From the NCBI GenBank assembly GCA_947478455.1, contig CANJWR010000012.1, positions 1-49,103 of the forward strand: 49,103 nucleotides of DNA. The letters run 5' to 3'. The notes under the pieces were generated by a model. The model was not told the origin of the DNA and searched no databases. It was given only the letters and a program-made list of their open reading frames with translations. Position numbers and translations under genes: made by a program. Every line of letters begins with the position of its first letter. Within the stretch, counting starts at the first letter, position 1. Below, piece after piece: positions 6,933-15,414 of this stretch. This DNA comes from Beijerinckiaceae bacterium (GTDB lineage: Bacteria; Pseudomonadota; Alphaproteobacteria; Rhizobiales; Beijerinckiaceae).

Positions 6933-8819
6933 ATGAACGACGGGCGCTTGCAGGACGGATCACCCGCCGCGGGCGGCGAAGAGCCGTCGCTCGGTCTGGA
7001 TCTCGGCGCGCCGTCGCCGCCGAAGGTCATTCAAGCCGCATACCGGGTTTTGGCCCGAAAATATCGCCCCTCCAGTTTCGAGGATCTGATCGGCCAGGAG
7101 GCCATGGTCCGCACGCTTGAAAACGCTTTCAAGCTCGGGCGCATCCATCAGGCCTATATCCTCACAGGCGTGCGCGGTGTCGGTAAAACAACCACCGCCC
7201 GCATTCTGGCCCGTGCCTTCAACTACGAATTGCCCGCCAAAGACGGTAACCCGTCCGTATCGGCCCCGACCGTCCACATGCCTGAACTGGGCGTGCATTG
7301 TCAGGCCATCATCGATTCCCGCCATGTCGACGTGATCGAGATGGACGCCGCTTCCAACACAGGCATCGACGATGTCCGCGAGATCATCGAATCCTCGCGC
7401 TACCGCCCCATCATGGCGCGGACGAAAGTCTTCATCATCGACGAAGTGCACATGCTGTCCAAGGCGGCCTTCAATGGTCTGCTGAAGACGCTGGAAGAGC
7501 CGCCCGAACATGTGCGGTTCCTGTTCGCCACGACGGAAATCGAGAAAGTGCCGGTGACAGTGCGCTCGCGTTGCCAGCGTTTCGATCTGCGCCGGATCGA
7601 GGCTGATGTGCTCATCAAACATCTGTCGGGCATCTGCGAAAAGGAAGCCGTCGAAATCGACGACGACGCGCTGGCGCTTATTGCGCGCGCGTCCGAAGGC
7701 TCGGTGCGCGATTCCCTCTCGATGCTCGATCAGGCCATCGCGCATGGCGGAACGCAAATTCGCATCGACGCAGCTGGCGTTCGCGCGATGCTCGGCACTG
7801 GCGATCGCGCCCGCATCATCGACCTCTTTGAATCCGTCATGAAGGGCGACATCAAAAGCGCGCTCGAGTCGCTGCGCGAGCAATACGACATGGGCGCTGA
7901 CCCGGCGCTGATCCTCGCTGATTTCGCCGAATTCGTGCATTTCGTCACGCGCCTCAAGCTCATTCCGGATTCAAAGCTCGACACCTCCGTGACACAGGAA
8001 GAGCGCGTGCGCGGCGCCGCCTTTGCCAAATCCCTGACCATGCCGGTGCTGACACGCGCCTGGCAGATTCTCGTCAAGGGCATGCAGGACATGAAGGATT
8101 CGCCGCGACCGCTCGCGGCCGCCGATATGGTGCTGGTGCGGCTCGCCTACGCGGCCGACATGCCGACGCCGGAGGATGTGCTGCGCAGACTGTCCTCAGC
8201 TTCTCCTGCGCCTTCCAGTGGAAGTCGGCCTGCGGGCGGTTCGTCCGGCAATGGCGGGGGCGCTTCGGCAACCACATCGGCGCGCCCCATGTTGTCGGTC
8301 GCTCCTGCGCCGGCGAGCGCGGCTGTTCCGCAGATGCGCACCGAAACGTCGACTGCGCCGCGCGTTCAGGTGAAGTCGTTCGAGGAAATCGTCACGCTCG
8401 CGCAGGTTAATCGCGACATTCAGCTGCGCATCGCGCTGGAGCGAGACGTTCATCTGGTGCGCTTCGAGGAAGGCTCCATCGAATTTTCGCTGGAGCAGGG
8501 CGCATCGCCGCAACTCGCTCAGACGCTCATGCGCCGTCTGCAGGAATGGACCGGCATCCGCTGGATGGTGGCGGTTTCCAATGAACCCGGCGACAAAACC
8601 TTGCGCGAGCAGGCGGACGCGCGTGCGGAGGAAAAGCTCACTGGCGTCCGCGCGGAACCACTTGTGCGCAGCGTGATGGAGCGTTTTCCCGGGGCCGAAA
8701 TTGTCGCCGTGCGCGCGCCCGAGGTCGAGCCGTTGCCCACCTTGCCTGAACCCACCATTGAATCCACCGGCGACGAGATCGGCTATGTCGATCAGTTTCC
8801 CACCGACGAAGAGCTTTGA
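6933..8819 (+). CDS. dnaX: DNA polymerase III subunit tau (DnaX)
   Basis: DnaX is the AAA+ clamp-loader subunit that ties the replicative polymerases together. The protein has 628 residues from ATG 6933; an in-frame GTG at 6906 is less likely. The Walker A motif GVRGVGKTT is at about residues 77-86, Walker B IIDEVHML at about 168, and the arginine-finger region SRCQRF follows. Domain III ends near 385, then comes a Pro/Ala/Ser-rich linker and a C-terminal tau region. The zinc module between Walker A and B is degenerate: only one Cys (in GVHCQAI) remains of the usual four, which I recall as normal for alphaproteobacteria. I see no slippery A-run with a strong hairpin, so a shorter gamma form is not predicted. 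The gene is followed at 8 bp by ybaB. Confidence 0.97.
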   Translation: MNDGRLQDGSPAAGGEEPSLGLDLGAPSPPKVIQAAYRVLARKYRPSSFEDLIGQEAMVRTLENAFKLGRIHQAYILTGVRGVGKTTTARILARAFNYELPAKDGNPSVSAPTVHMPELGVHCQAIIDSRHVDVIEMDAASNTGIDDVREIIESSRYRPIMARTKVFIIDEVHMLSKAAFNGLLKTLEEPPEHVRFLFATTEIEKVPVTVRSRCQRFDLRRIEADVLIKHLSGICEKEAVEIDDDALALIARASEGSVRDSLSMLDQAIAHGGTQIRIDAAGVRAMLGTGDRARIIDLFESVMKGDIKSALESLREQYDMGADPALILADFAEFVHFVTRLKLIPDSKLDTSVTQEERVRGAAFAKSLTMPVLTRAWQILVKGMQDMKDSPRPLAAADMVLVRLAYAADMPTPEDVLRRLSSASPAPSSGSRPAGGSSGNGGGASATTSARPMLSVAPAPASAAVPQMRTETSTAPRVQVKSFEEIVTLAQVNRDIQLRIALERDVHLVRFEEGSIEFSLEQGASPQLAQTLMRRLQEWTGIRWMVAVSNEPGDKTLREQADARAEEKLTGVRAEPLVRSVMERFPGAEIVAVRAPEVEPLPTLPEPTIESTGDEIGYVDQFPTDEEL

Positions 8820-8827
8820 GGCGCGAT

Positions 8828-9151
8828 ATGAAAGACATCATGGGCATCATGAAGCAGGCGCAGGCGATGCAGTCGCGCATGCAGGATATGCAGGCCGAAA
8901 TGGAGCGCGTTGAGGTCGAGGGCCAGTCTGGCGGCGGTCTGGTGCGGGTGACGCTCACCGCCAAGGGCATGATGAAAGGCGTCGTGATCGACGCCTCGTT
9001 GCTTAAGGCCGACGAGAAGGAAATCGTCGAGGATCTGATCGTCACAGCCCACGAGGATGCGCGAAAAAAAGCCGAACGGGTGATGGAAGAAAAGATGAAG
9101 TCCGTCACCGCCGGTCTGCCGCTTCCCCCCGGCATGAAACTGCCTTTCTGA
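8828..9151 (+). CDS. ybaB: YbaB/EbfC family nucleoid-associated protein
   Basis: A 107-residue small DNA-binding protein of the YbaB/EbfC family. It shows the typical start MKDIMGIMKQAQAMQSRMQDMQ, a long amphipathic helix, and then a beta-rich centre (VEVEGQSGGGLVRVTLTAKG) and the helical tail with DEKEIVEDLIVTAHEDARKKA. ATG 8828 has GAGG (8818-8821) upstream, which overlaps the dnaX stop, so translation is probably coupled. The dnaX-ybaB-recR order is widely conserved. A role near replication or recombination is inferred from this order; the exact function in alphaproteobacteria is not settled. Confidence 0.95.
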   Translation: MKDIMGIMKQAQAMQSRMQDMQAEMERVEVEGQSGGGLVRVTLTAKGMMKGVVIDASLLKADEKEIVEDLIVTAHEDARKKAERVMEEKMKSVTAGLPLPPGMKLPF

Positions 9152-9157
9152 TCCGTC

Positions 9158-9763
9158 ATGGCGGAACGCGTCGCCGGCCCTGAAATCCAGCGTCTGATTC
9201 AATTGCTCGCTCGATTGCCGGGGCTTGGACCGCGCTCGGCGCGGCGCGCAGCGCTGCATCTCATCCGCAAGCGCGAGGAATTGCTGGGGCCGCTGACTGA
9301 CGCCATGCAGGTGGCGCGCGAACGCATTGTGGTTTGCACAGCCTGCGGCAATGTGGATACGAGCGATCCATGCACGGTCTGCCGCGATCCGCGTCGCGAC
9401 CGCAATGTGCTGATCGTGGTCGAGACTGTTGCTGACCTCTGGGCGCTGGAGCGCGCAGGCGCGATCCGCGCTCGTTACCACGTGCTGGGCGGCACGCTGT
9501 CGCCGCTCGATGGCGTCGGCCCGAAAGAACTCAACATTGAAACTCTCGTTGGCCGCGTCGCCGAGGAGCGCATCGCGGAAGTTATTCTGGCGGTCAATGC
9601 GACGGTCGACGGCCAGACAACCGCGCATTACATTACCGATCTCTTGTCCCATCTCGATGTGAGGATCACGCGCCTCGCGCATGGCGTGCCGGTCGGCGGC
9701 GAACTCGACTATCTCGACGATGGCACATTGTCGGCAGCCATCAGGAGCCGCACGACGTTTTAA
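9158..9763 (+). CDS. recR: recombination mediator RecR
   Basis: RecR works with RecO (and RecF) to load RecA at gaps. The 201-residue protein has the standard layout. The helix-hairpin-helix [16 protein letters not shown] is at about residues 20-36. The zinc finger uses C60, C63, C72 and C75. A Toprim domain starting near VLIVVET (84-90) includes the [13 protein letters not shown] loop. It starts 6 bp after ybaB and ends the operon; the TAA stop is followed by an A-rich stretch and then a possible very small gene. Confidence 0.97.
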   Translation: MAERVAGPEIQRLIQLLARLPGLGPRSARRAALHLIRKREELLGPLTDAMQVARERIVVCTACGNVDTSDPCTVCRDPRRDRNVLIVVETVADLWALERAGAIRARYHVLGGTLSPLDGVGPKELNIETLVGRVAEERIAEVILAVNATVDGQTTAHYITDLLSHLDVRITRLAHGVPVGGELDYLDDGTLSAAIRSRTTF

Positions 9764-9847
9764 TCGCAAAAAAAATTGACGCATTTCGATGCGTCGACAG
9801 TCCCGCCGCACGCAAACGCCCAGAGTGCCATCACGGGCGATACGGAC

Positions 9848-9991
9848 ATGATGACGGATCGCAGCACTGACGCGGCCCGAGCCGGCTTCGAATCGACCGA
9901 AGAATCGCGTATTCAGGTGCCGACATTTACCGGCGGTCTGCGCTGGGTGTTGGAAACCAAATATCACGGTGGCGCCGCATCCGACGATTGA
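9848..9991 (+). CDS. possible 47-residue protein after recR
   Basis: A short frame between recR and the hairpin at 10 kb. From ATG 9848 it encodes 47 residues (start MMTDRSTDAARAGFESTEES, end KYHGGAASDD). Codon use resembles the neighbouring genes, but no ribosome site is visible, and the frame stays open back to TTG 9776. I do not recognise a family. It may be real, or it may be a chance frame in a 264-bp gap. Confidence 0.3.
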   Translation: MMTDRSTDAARAGFESTEESRIQVPTFTGGLRWVLETKYHGGAASDD

Positions 9992-9995
9992 TCTC

Positions 9996-10025
9996 CGGTC
10001 GGGAGGGCTTCGACCCTCCCGGTCG
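9996..10025. terminator. hairpin between recR and rmuC
   Basis: GGGAGGG (10001-10007), loop CTTCGA, CCCTCCC (10014-10020). The stem can extend outward through C10000-G10021, two wobble pairs, and G9997-C10024 and C9996-G10025. It sits between convergent genes and could stop transcription from both sides. There is no T tract on either strand. Confidence 0.65.
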
Positions 10026-10027
10026 CC

Positions 10028-11188
10028 TCATTCGGCAGCCCGCACATTTGCTACTGCGGGTGCCTGTTCGGCAAATTCCATCTGGTCGATCCGCTCGCTG
10101 CGTTTCCCGATCCGGTCGGCCGATGCGGTCAGGCCGATCACGTCTTCCTGCGCCTGCCGGAAATGGTTTTCGAGTTTCGACGCGCGCTCCTGCAAACGCT
10201 GCACGTCTTTCAATAACAGACGAACCTCGTTTTGAATCTGGTGCGCCTGTTCGCGCATACGCGCATCGCGAACGATGGATTGCATCACCTGAATGGCCAT
10301 CATCAGCAGCGAAGGCGATACGATGATGATATGCGCCCGATGGGCCTTCTGCACCACATCGTCGAAATGTTCGTTCAGGTCGCCGTAGATCGATTCCGAT
10401 GGCACAAACATCACCGCCAGATCCTGCGTCTCGCCCGGCACGAAATAACGATCCGCAATGTCGCGCACATGCTTGCCGATGTCGGTGCGGATGCGCTGAC
10501 CCGCCAGATGGCGCTCGGCCTCGTTCTTCGCGTCCCGAAAGGCCGTGAAGGCTTCCAGCGGAAACTTGGCGTCAACCACCATTACGCGCTCGTCGCCCGG
10601 CAGGCGGATCACGCAATCGGGCCGGTTGCGGTTGGAGAGTGTGTATTGAAACTCATAGGCGTTGGTCGGTAGCCCGTCGCGCACGATCGATTCCATGCGG
10701 CCCTGACCGAAAGCGCCGCGCGATTGCTTGTTCGCCAGAATGTCCTTCAGGCCGACGACTTCCTGCGTCAGGCCCTGAAGCCTTGTCTGCGCGGCGTCGA
10801 TCACCGCCAGCCGTTCGTTGAGCTTCGACAAATGGTCAGAGGTCGTGCGGGCGCTCGTCTCAAGCCCCTGGCCGACACGTTGGCCGACCGCGTCCAACCG
10901 CTCGGACATGAGCCGTGCGAGATCCGACTGCCGCGAACTCAACACCTCCGCCATGGTCTGCATGCGGCCTGTCATCTCGGCATTGAGTGAATTCAGATCG
11001 GCCAGCTTTTCGTCGAGTTCCCGCTGCCGCTCGGCGCTGGCGGCGCCTTCAAGCAAGCGATTACGATTGGCCCGCAGGGTCGAAACCGCCACGCCCAGCA
11101 ATAGCAGCAGCGCCAGCCCGGCCGCCCCGAACAGCAGTTCCAGAGCCGTGATTGGCGCATCGCCGACTATGATCAGAACTTTATCCAT
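10028..11188 (-). CDS. rmuC: DNA recombination protein RmuC
   Basis: RmuC limits recombination at inverted repeats; it is related to restriction-enzyme-like nucleases. The protein has 386 residues. One N-terminal membrane helix (about 14-38) is followed by a coiled-coil stretch (about 42-150) with many Glu, Arg and Gln. The RmuC domain (about 155-350) has the PD-(D/E)XK-like segment VMVVDAKFPLEAF and the AVMFVPSESIYGDLNE and IIIVSPSLLMMAIQ strands. The gene is divergent from def, with 107 bp between the starts. Confidence 0.94.
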   Translation of the reverse strand: MDKVLIIVGDAPITALELLFGAAGLALLLLLGVAVSTLRANRNRLLEGAASAERQRELDEKLADLNSLNAEMTGRMQTMAEVLSSRQSDLARLMSERLDAVGQRVGQGLETSARTTSDHLSKLNERLAVIDAAQTRLQGLTQEVVGLKDILANKQSRGAFGQGRMESIVRDGLPTNAYEFQYTLSNRNRPDCVIRLPGDERVMVVDAKFPLEAFTAFRDAKNEAERHLAGQRIRTDIGKHVRDIADRYFVPGETQDLAVMFVPSESIYGDLNEHFDDVVQKAHRAHIIIVSPSLLMMAIQVMQSIVRDARMREQAHQIQNEVRLLLKDVQRLQERASKLENHFRQAQEDVIGLTASADRIGKRSERIDQMEFAEQAPAVANVRAAE

Positions 11189-11242
11189 GCACCATGATAG
11201 CCGATTCGACGGTAAATTGGAACGAAAACAGAACAGACTGAA

Positions 11243-11271
11243 TTGACCCCGCGCCCCCTGACCCTTATTTC
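11243..11271 (+). promoter_or_regulatory. candidate sigma-70 promoter of def-fmt-truA
   Basis: TTGACC (11243-11248), a 17-bp gap, then TATTTC (11266-11271). This lies 24 bp before the def start at 11296. It fits the housekeeping consensus moderately well. Confidence 0.4.
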
Positions 11272-11295
11272 AGGCTGATTCCCAAAGAGGCGTTC

Positions 11296-11862
11296 ATGGC
11301 TATCCGTCCGATCATCTGCCTGCCCGATCCGCGTCTCCGTCTCGTCTGCGAGCCGGTCGCGAAAATCGACGACGAAATCCGCACCCTGCTGGATGACATG
11401 CTGGAGACGATGTACGACGCGCCCGGCATCGGGCTGGCGGCGATCCAGATCGCTGTGCCCAAGCGTGTGGTAGTGATGGACGTCGCCAGGCAGGACACTC
11501 CCCCGCAACCTCTTTGCATCATCAATCCGGAGATCGTCTGGGCCTCGGAAGAAAAGAACACGCACGAAGAAGGCTGTCTGTCGATTCCCGAATATTACGA
11601 GGATGTCGAGCGACCGGCCCGCGTGCGCGTGCGCTTTCTCGACCGCGATGGCGCCCAGCAGGAAATCGAGGCCGACGGCCTTCTGGCAACCTGTTTCCAG
11701 CATGAGATCGACCATCTCAACGGCGTTTTGTTCATCGATCATATTTCGCGCCTGAAGCGCGAACGGGCCATCAAGCGCTACACCAAGGCCGCCAAACGCG
11801 ACGATGGCGGCATCGTACAGACCGACAGGCCAAAAAGCGCATCGCGCGACAAGATTCGCTAG
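11296..11862 (+). CDS. def: peptide deformylase
   Basis: This enzyme removes the formyl group from the N-terminal Met of new proteins. The 188-residue protein has all three family motifs: GIGLAAIQ (44-51), EGCLSIP (92-98) and HEIDH (136-140). The Fe(II) ligands are C94, H136 and H140, and the catalytic Glu is E137. A basic C-terminal tail ([15 protein letters not shown] ...) extends beyond the core, as is common in the group. It is first in the operon def-fmt-truA, which pairs formylation and deformylation. Confidence 0.97.
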   Translation: MAIRPIICLPDPRLRLVCEPVAKIDDEIRTLLDDMLETMYDAPGIGLAAIQIAVPKRVVVMDVARQDTPPQPLCIINPEIVWASEEKNTHEEGCLSIPEYYEDVERPARVRVRFLDRDGAQQEIEADGLLATCFQHEIDHLNGVLFIDHISRLKRERAIKRYTKAAKRDDGGIVQTDRPKSASRDKIR

Positions 11863-11907
11863 GCTTCGATCGAAAAGCGCTGCGCATAGTCAGGAAAGCA
11901 AAGCCGC

Positions 11908-12843
11908 ATGAGTCTGCGCGTCGTCTTCATGGGAACGCCGGATTTCTCCGTGCCGACGCTCGCCGAAATTATCGGGCAGGGCCATGAGGTTGTGGCGGCC
12001 TATACGCGCGCGCCACGGCCCGCCGGGCGGCGCGGCCTTGAGCTTACGCCTTCGCCGGTTCACGCCGCCGCAGAGCGTTTCGGAATTCCGGTTTTCACGC
12101 CGAAGACATTGCGCACCGAAGAAGCCGCAGAGCAGTTTCGCGCGCACAATGCGGTTGTGGCCGTTGTGGTCGCCTATGGGCTCATTCTGCCGCGAGCGAT
12201 TCTGGATGCGCCGGCGCTGGGCTGCCTCAATCTGCATGGCTCACTCCTGCCGCGCTGGCGTGGCGCAGCCCCGATCCAGCGCGCCGTCATGAGCGGCGAT
12301 GCGGAAACCGGCGTGATGGTGATGCGCATGGAGGAGGGGCTCGATACCGGCCCTGTCGGCATGGCCGAGCGCATCGCGATCGACGCCGACATGACTGCCG
12401 GCGAACTGCACGACACAATGCGCAACGTCGGGGCCGATCTCATGGTGCGAGCGCTTGCAGCGCTGTCGCGCGGTTCGCTCGCCTTTCACGCCCAGTCCGA
12501 AGAAGGCGTTACCTACGCGCACAAGATCGACAAGGCCGAGTGCCGCATCGACTGGACGCGCAGCGCCGCAGACGTTCACAATCACATTCGCGGCTTGTCG
12601 CCCTTTCCGGGCGCATGGTTCGAGACGGATTTTGGCAGGGGGCCGGAACGCATCAAGGCGCTTCGCACAACGCTTGCTGCAGGCAGTGGCGCGCCGGGCG
12701 TCGCGCTCGACGATGATCTGCGCATTGCGTGTGGCGACGGCGCCTTGCGGCTACTCGAACTGCAGCGCGCCGGCAAGGGTCCTATGAAGGCCGCCGATTT
12801 TCAGCGAGGCGCGCGCATCGCAGACGGCGCAAAGCTCGCCTGA
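11908..12843 (+). CDS. fmt: methionyl-tRNA formyltransferase
   Basis: Fmt formylates Met-tRNA(fMet) with 10-formyl-tetrahydrofolate, so that it can start translation. It has 311 residues. The N-terminal Rossmann domain starts [18 protein letters not shown]; the folate/catalytic loop [14 protein letters not shown] is at about 110-123, and [12 protein letters not shown] follows. The C-terminal tRNA-binding domain covers about 205-311. The stop codon overlaps the truA start in TGATG, so the two are translationally coupled. Confidence 0.97.
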   Translation: MSLRVVFMGTPDFSVPTLAEIIGQGHEVVAAYTRAPRPAGRRGLELTPSPVHAAAERFGIPVFTPKTLRTEEAAEQFRAHNAVVAVVVAYGLILPRAILDAPALGCLNLHGSLLPRWRGAAPIQRAVMSGDAETGVMVMRMEEGLDTGPVGMAERIAIDADMTAGELHDTMRNVGADLMVRALAALSRGSLAFHAQSEEGVTYAHKIDKAECRIDWTRSAADVHNHIRGLSPFPGAWFETDFGRGPERIKALRTTLAAGSGAPGVALDDDLRIACGDGALRLLELQRAGKGPMKAADFQRGARIADGAKLA

Positions 12844-13598
12844 TGCCGCGCTACAAGCTCACAATCGAATATGACGGCGCGCCCTTCGTGGGCTGGCAAC
12901 GGCAGGCCAACGGCCTGTCGATTCAGGAAGTGCTCGAGACCGCGTTTTTCGCCTTCACGGGCGAAACCATTGTGGTCCATGGCGCAGGCCGCACCGACGC
13001 CGGCGTTCACGCGCGCGGGCAGGTGGGCCATGTCGATTTGTCGCGCGACTGGCGTGGCGACAAGATCCGCGAAGCCATGAATGCGCGCCTCCGACCGCAT
13101 CCGGTGGCGATTCTCGATGTCGAAAAAGTGCCGGACGATTTCGAAGCCCGCTTCTCGGCCACGAAACGTCACTACCTCTATCGCATCATCAACCGTCGCG
13201 CGCCGCCGACCTTCGGGCGCGGCTGCGCCTGGCACGTCAAGCGCAGGATCGACGCCGGCGCGATGCACGAAGCCGCACAGCGTCTCATCGGCCGTCACGA
13301 CTTCTCGACCTTTCGGGCCGCCGAATGTCAGGCGAATTCGCCGGTCCGCACACTCGACTTTTTTCATGTGACGCAGGACGGCGATTATATCGATATTCGC
13401 GCCTCCGCGCGCTCTTTCCTGCATCATCAGGTGCGTTCGCTCGTCGGCTCGCTCGAACATGTGGGCTCAGGCAAATGGACTGCCGACGATCTTGAGGATG
13501 CGCTTCATGCGCGAGACCGTGCGCGCTGCGGCGTCGTTGCGCCGGCTTGCGGTCTGTTCCTTATGAGCGTCGACTATGGCGAGCAGCCTGTCAGTTAG
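12843..13598 (+). CDS. truA: tRNA pseudouridine(38-40) synthase TruA
   Basis: TruA makes pseudouridine at positions 38-40 of the tRNA anticodon arm. The protein has 251 residues from ATG 12843; the frame is open further upstream, but inside fmt. It starts [21 protein letters not shown], and the catalytic motif [14 protein letters not shown] (47-60) contains the nucleophile D52. The later HDFSTFRA and [12 protein letters not shown] motifs are also present. It is last in the def operon; a leftward GNAT gene is convergent, with 8 bp between the stops. Confidence 0.97.
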   Translation: MPRYKLTIEYDGAPFVGWQRQANGLSIQEVLETAFFAFTGETIVVHGAGRTDAGVHARGQVGHVDLSRDWRGDKIREAMNARLRPHPVAILDVEKVPDDFEARFSATKRHYLYRIINRRAPPTFGRGCAWHVKRRIDAGAMHEAAQRLIGRHDFSTFRAAECQANSPVRTLDFFHVTQDGDYIDIRASARSFLHHQVRSLVGSLEHVGSGKWTADDLEDALHARDRARCGVVAPACGLFLMSVDYGEQPVS

Positions 13599-13606
13599 TA
13601 CTGCCG

Positions 13607-14098
13607 TTAAAGGGTCTTTTGCAGAAGAACCATTTCGCGCCATTCGCCGAACTTGAAGCCGACTTCCGGCATCCGACCCGTTTCGCGAAAGCCGAGCTTT
13701 TCGTGAAACCGGATGGAGGCTTCATTGCCGCCGTCGACGGCGCCGATCATGATGTGCTTGCCGAGCGCGCGCGCTATCGGAAACAGGGCTTCCATCAGGG
13801 GACGTCCGACGCCTGCGCCGCGCCTGTCAGCGCGCACATGCACGGTATGTTCCACCGTGAACCGGTAGCCCGGATAGGGTCTGAAATCACCAAAAGTCGA
13901 GAAGCCCGCGACCTCGTTGTCGATGATTTTCACCAGCACCGGATAGTTTTTTGCGATCCGTGACACGAGCCATTCCGTGCGGTCCGCCAGCGTCATCGGA
14001 TCGTCGAACCACACCGCAGCGGAATTGGCGATGACCTCATTGTAGATCGCCAGTATCTCCGGAAGGTCGGCGTGTGTGGCGGCGCGTATCATCGGCAA
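13607..14098 (-). CDS. GNAT N-acetyltransferase, phosphinothricin/methionine-sulfoximine type
   Basis: A 163-residue acetyl-CoA-dependent N-acetyltransferase. It resembles the Pat/MddA group that acetylates phosphinothricin, methionine sulfoximine and related amino-acid analogues. It starts MPMIRAATHADLPEILAIYNEVI; the acetyl-CoA loop RRGAGVGR is at 92-99. The GAVDGGNEASIRFHEKLGFRETG stretch and the end KFGEWREMVLLQK are typical of that group. It lies 21 bp after the isomerase-like gene and may be the last gene of the acyl-CoA operon. A real link to that pathway is not clear. Confidence 0.9.
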   Translation of the reverse strand: MPMIRAATHADLPEILAIYNEVIANSAAVWFDDPMTLADRTEWLVSRIAKNYPVLVKIIDNEVAGFSTFGDFRPYPGYRFTVEHTVHVRADRRGAGVGRPLMEALFPIARALGKHIMIGAVDGGNEASIRFHEKLGFRETGRMPEVGFKFGEWREMVLLQKTL

Positions 14099-14119
14099 CC
14101 TTTCAGAAGCGTTTGCGGC

Positions 14120-14746
14120 TCAGGCGTCGGCCCGGAAAGGCGCGCGTTCGCTGGCGAGCATTTCGCTGACCATCTCGAGACGATCCTGTCCCCAGAACAC
14201 TTCGCCGTCGATCACATAACAGGGCGAACCGAAGACCCCGAGTCGCAAGGCGTCGGACAGGTTTTGTGCGTAGATGTCGGCGGTCGGCGGCTTGCGTGCA
14301 TCCGCCAGCAAGTCCTCGTCCTCGATGCCCGACGATTTCAGGATTTCGCGCAGCACGCCCTCGACAGCGAGATTTTGTTCCTCAACCCAGACGGCCCGGA
14401 ACGCCAGCGCTAGAAAGTCGCCGATCAGGTCGGGATATTTCTCTGCGGCTGCGATCGTGAGACGATCCGCAAACTCCACATCGAAAGGCCAGAATTTTGG
14501 CTGGAGGACCAGCGGCAGATTGCGCTTCTCGCGCCAGCGCTGCAGTTCGATCATACGGTAGGCGCGTCGCAACGGATGACGCTGGCCAAGCGGCAGGCCT
14601 CCGCTTTCGGGAAACAGTTTCCCAAGCGCTACAGGCTTGTAGGTAACCGGCGCGTCGGCCTGCTTGGCGATGCGCAGAAACTCGGCATGGCCCAGATAGG
14701 CCCACGGGCTGATCAGCGAGAAATAATAGTCGACCGGTCTGCTCAC
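14120..14746 (-). CDS. 2-hydroxychromene-2-carboxylate isomerase / kappa-GST-like DsbA-fold protein
   Basis: A 208-residue protein from GTG 14746, which has CAGGAG at a good distance; the frame is open upstream to 14812 without one. The fold is thioredoxin/DsbA-like with a helical insert. The active site reads FSLISPWAYLG, where Ser13 replaces the CXXC, as in HCCA isomerases and kappa-class glutathione transferases. The late GVFGSPCYVIDGEVFWGQDRL carries the cis-Pro loop. Glutathione is the usual cofactor. It follows the thioesterase by about 116 bp and may share the operon transcript. The substrate is unknown here: the naphthalene pathway for which the family is named is absent. Confidence 0.9.
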   Translation of the reverse strand: MSRPVDYYFSLISPWAYLGHAEFLRIAKQADAPVTYKPVALGKLFPESGGLPLGQRHPLRRAYRMIELQRWREKRNLPLVLQPKFWPFDVEFADRLTIAAAEKYPDLIGDFLALAFRAVWVEEQNLAVEGVLREILKSSGIEDEDLLADARKPPTADIYAQNLSDALRLGVFGSPCYVIDGEVFWGQDRLEMVSEMLASERAPFRADA

Positions 14747-14862
14747 ATTGCGCTCCTGCAATTCATTGCGACACGGGCGAGCTTTCGCCGCAAAGGACAT
14801 TGCTGCTGACAATATGCTCCCAACGGCAAAAAGTGAACGCCCCGAAACGCCAGAACGCCGTT

Positions 14863-15411
14863 TCAGCCTGCGCGTTTCAGCGCATCCTCGGCGTCCAGAA
14901 AGGCGCGCACCTCGTCGCTAGGCTCGGGCTGCATATGCGGCAGTCCGATGCGTTCGAACAGTTTTTCGACAGGCACGAAGGCTCGCCCCTTGCGGTCGTA
15001 AATGCCGCCGCGCATCAACGCGATAGCGGCCACGACTTCGGTTGATCCCTTGCCGGCCATGATGCAGCGCTGCTCCATCACAAAGCTCGTATCGATCCAG
15101 TAAACGATACGGGTCTCAAGACGGAAGCGGCGCCACAAGCGCATCTCGCGACGAAAGCGGATTTTCGCAGCGGACAGGATCGGGATCCAGCCGGTGCCGC
15201 GCAGCGCCGCCATTAATCCGCTGCGCACAAACAGATCGAGCCGCCCCAGATCCATCAGGGTCAGGTAGCGGCCATTGTTCATGTGCAGGTTGGTGTCGAG
15301 ATCGTTCGGGAGAACAATCAATTCAACGCAGGACGTTCCGGACGGCATGTCGAGCTTCGCGCCGAATTTTGCGCGAAGCCAGACCCACAGTACGCGCAGC
15401 CAGAGGTTCAC
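14863..15411 (-). CDS. hotdog-fold acyl-CoA thioesterase-like protein (THEM6 type)
   Basis: A 182-residue protein with GTG start 3 bp after the stop of the hydratase/dehydrogenase gene, so probably translated with it. The motif PNDLDTNLHMNNGRYLTLMD (about residues 35-54) marks the 4HBT-like hotdog family; the D-x-N-x-H-MNN pattern contains the usual catalytic Asp or Asn. The RFRREMRLWRRFRLETRIVYW and FVMEQRCIMAGKGS strands complete the fold. Hydrolysis of acyl-CoA is inferred from the fold and from its place among beta-oxidation genes. It may release CoA from intermediates that stall the pathway. Confidence 0.88.
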   Translation of the reverse strand: MNLWLRVLWVWLRAKFGAKLDMPSGTSCVELIVLPNDLDTNLHMNNGRYLTLMDLGRLDLFVRSGLMAALRGTGWIPILSAAKIRFRREMRLWRRFRLETRIVYWIDTSFVMEQRCIMAGKGSTEVVAAIALMRGGIYDRKGRAFVPVEKLFERIGLPHMQPEPSDEVRAFLDAEDALKRAG

Positions 15412-15414
15412 GGC

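Noticed and set aside
6933..8819. Programmed frameshift for a gamma form of DnaX
   Set aside because: No A-rich slippery run followed by a hairpin was found in the relevant third of the gene.
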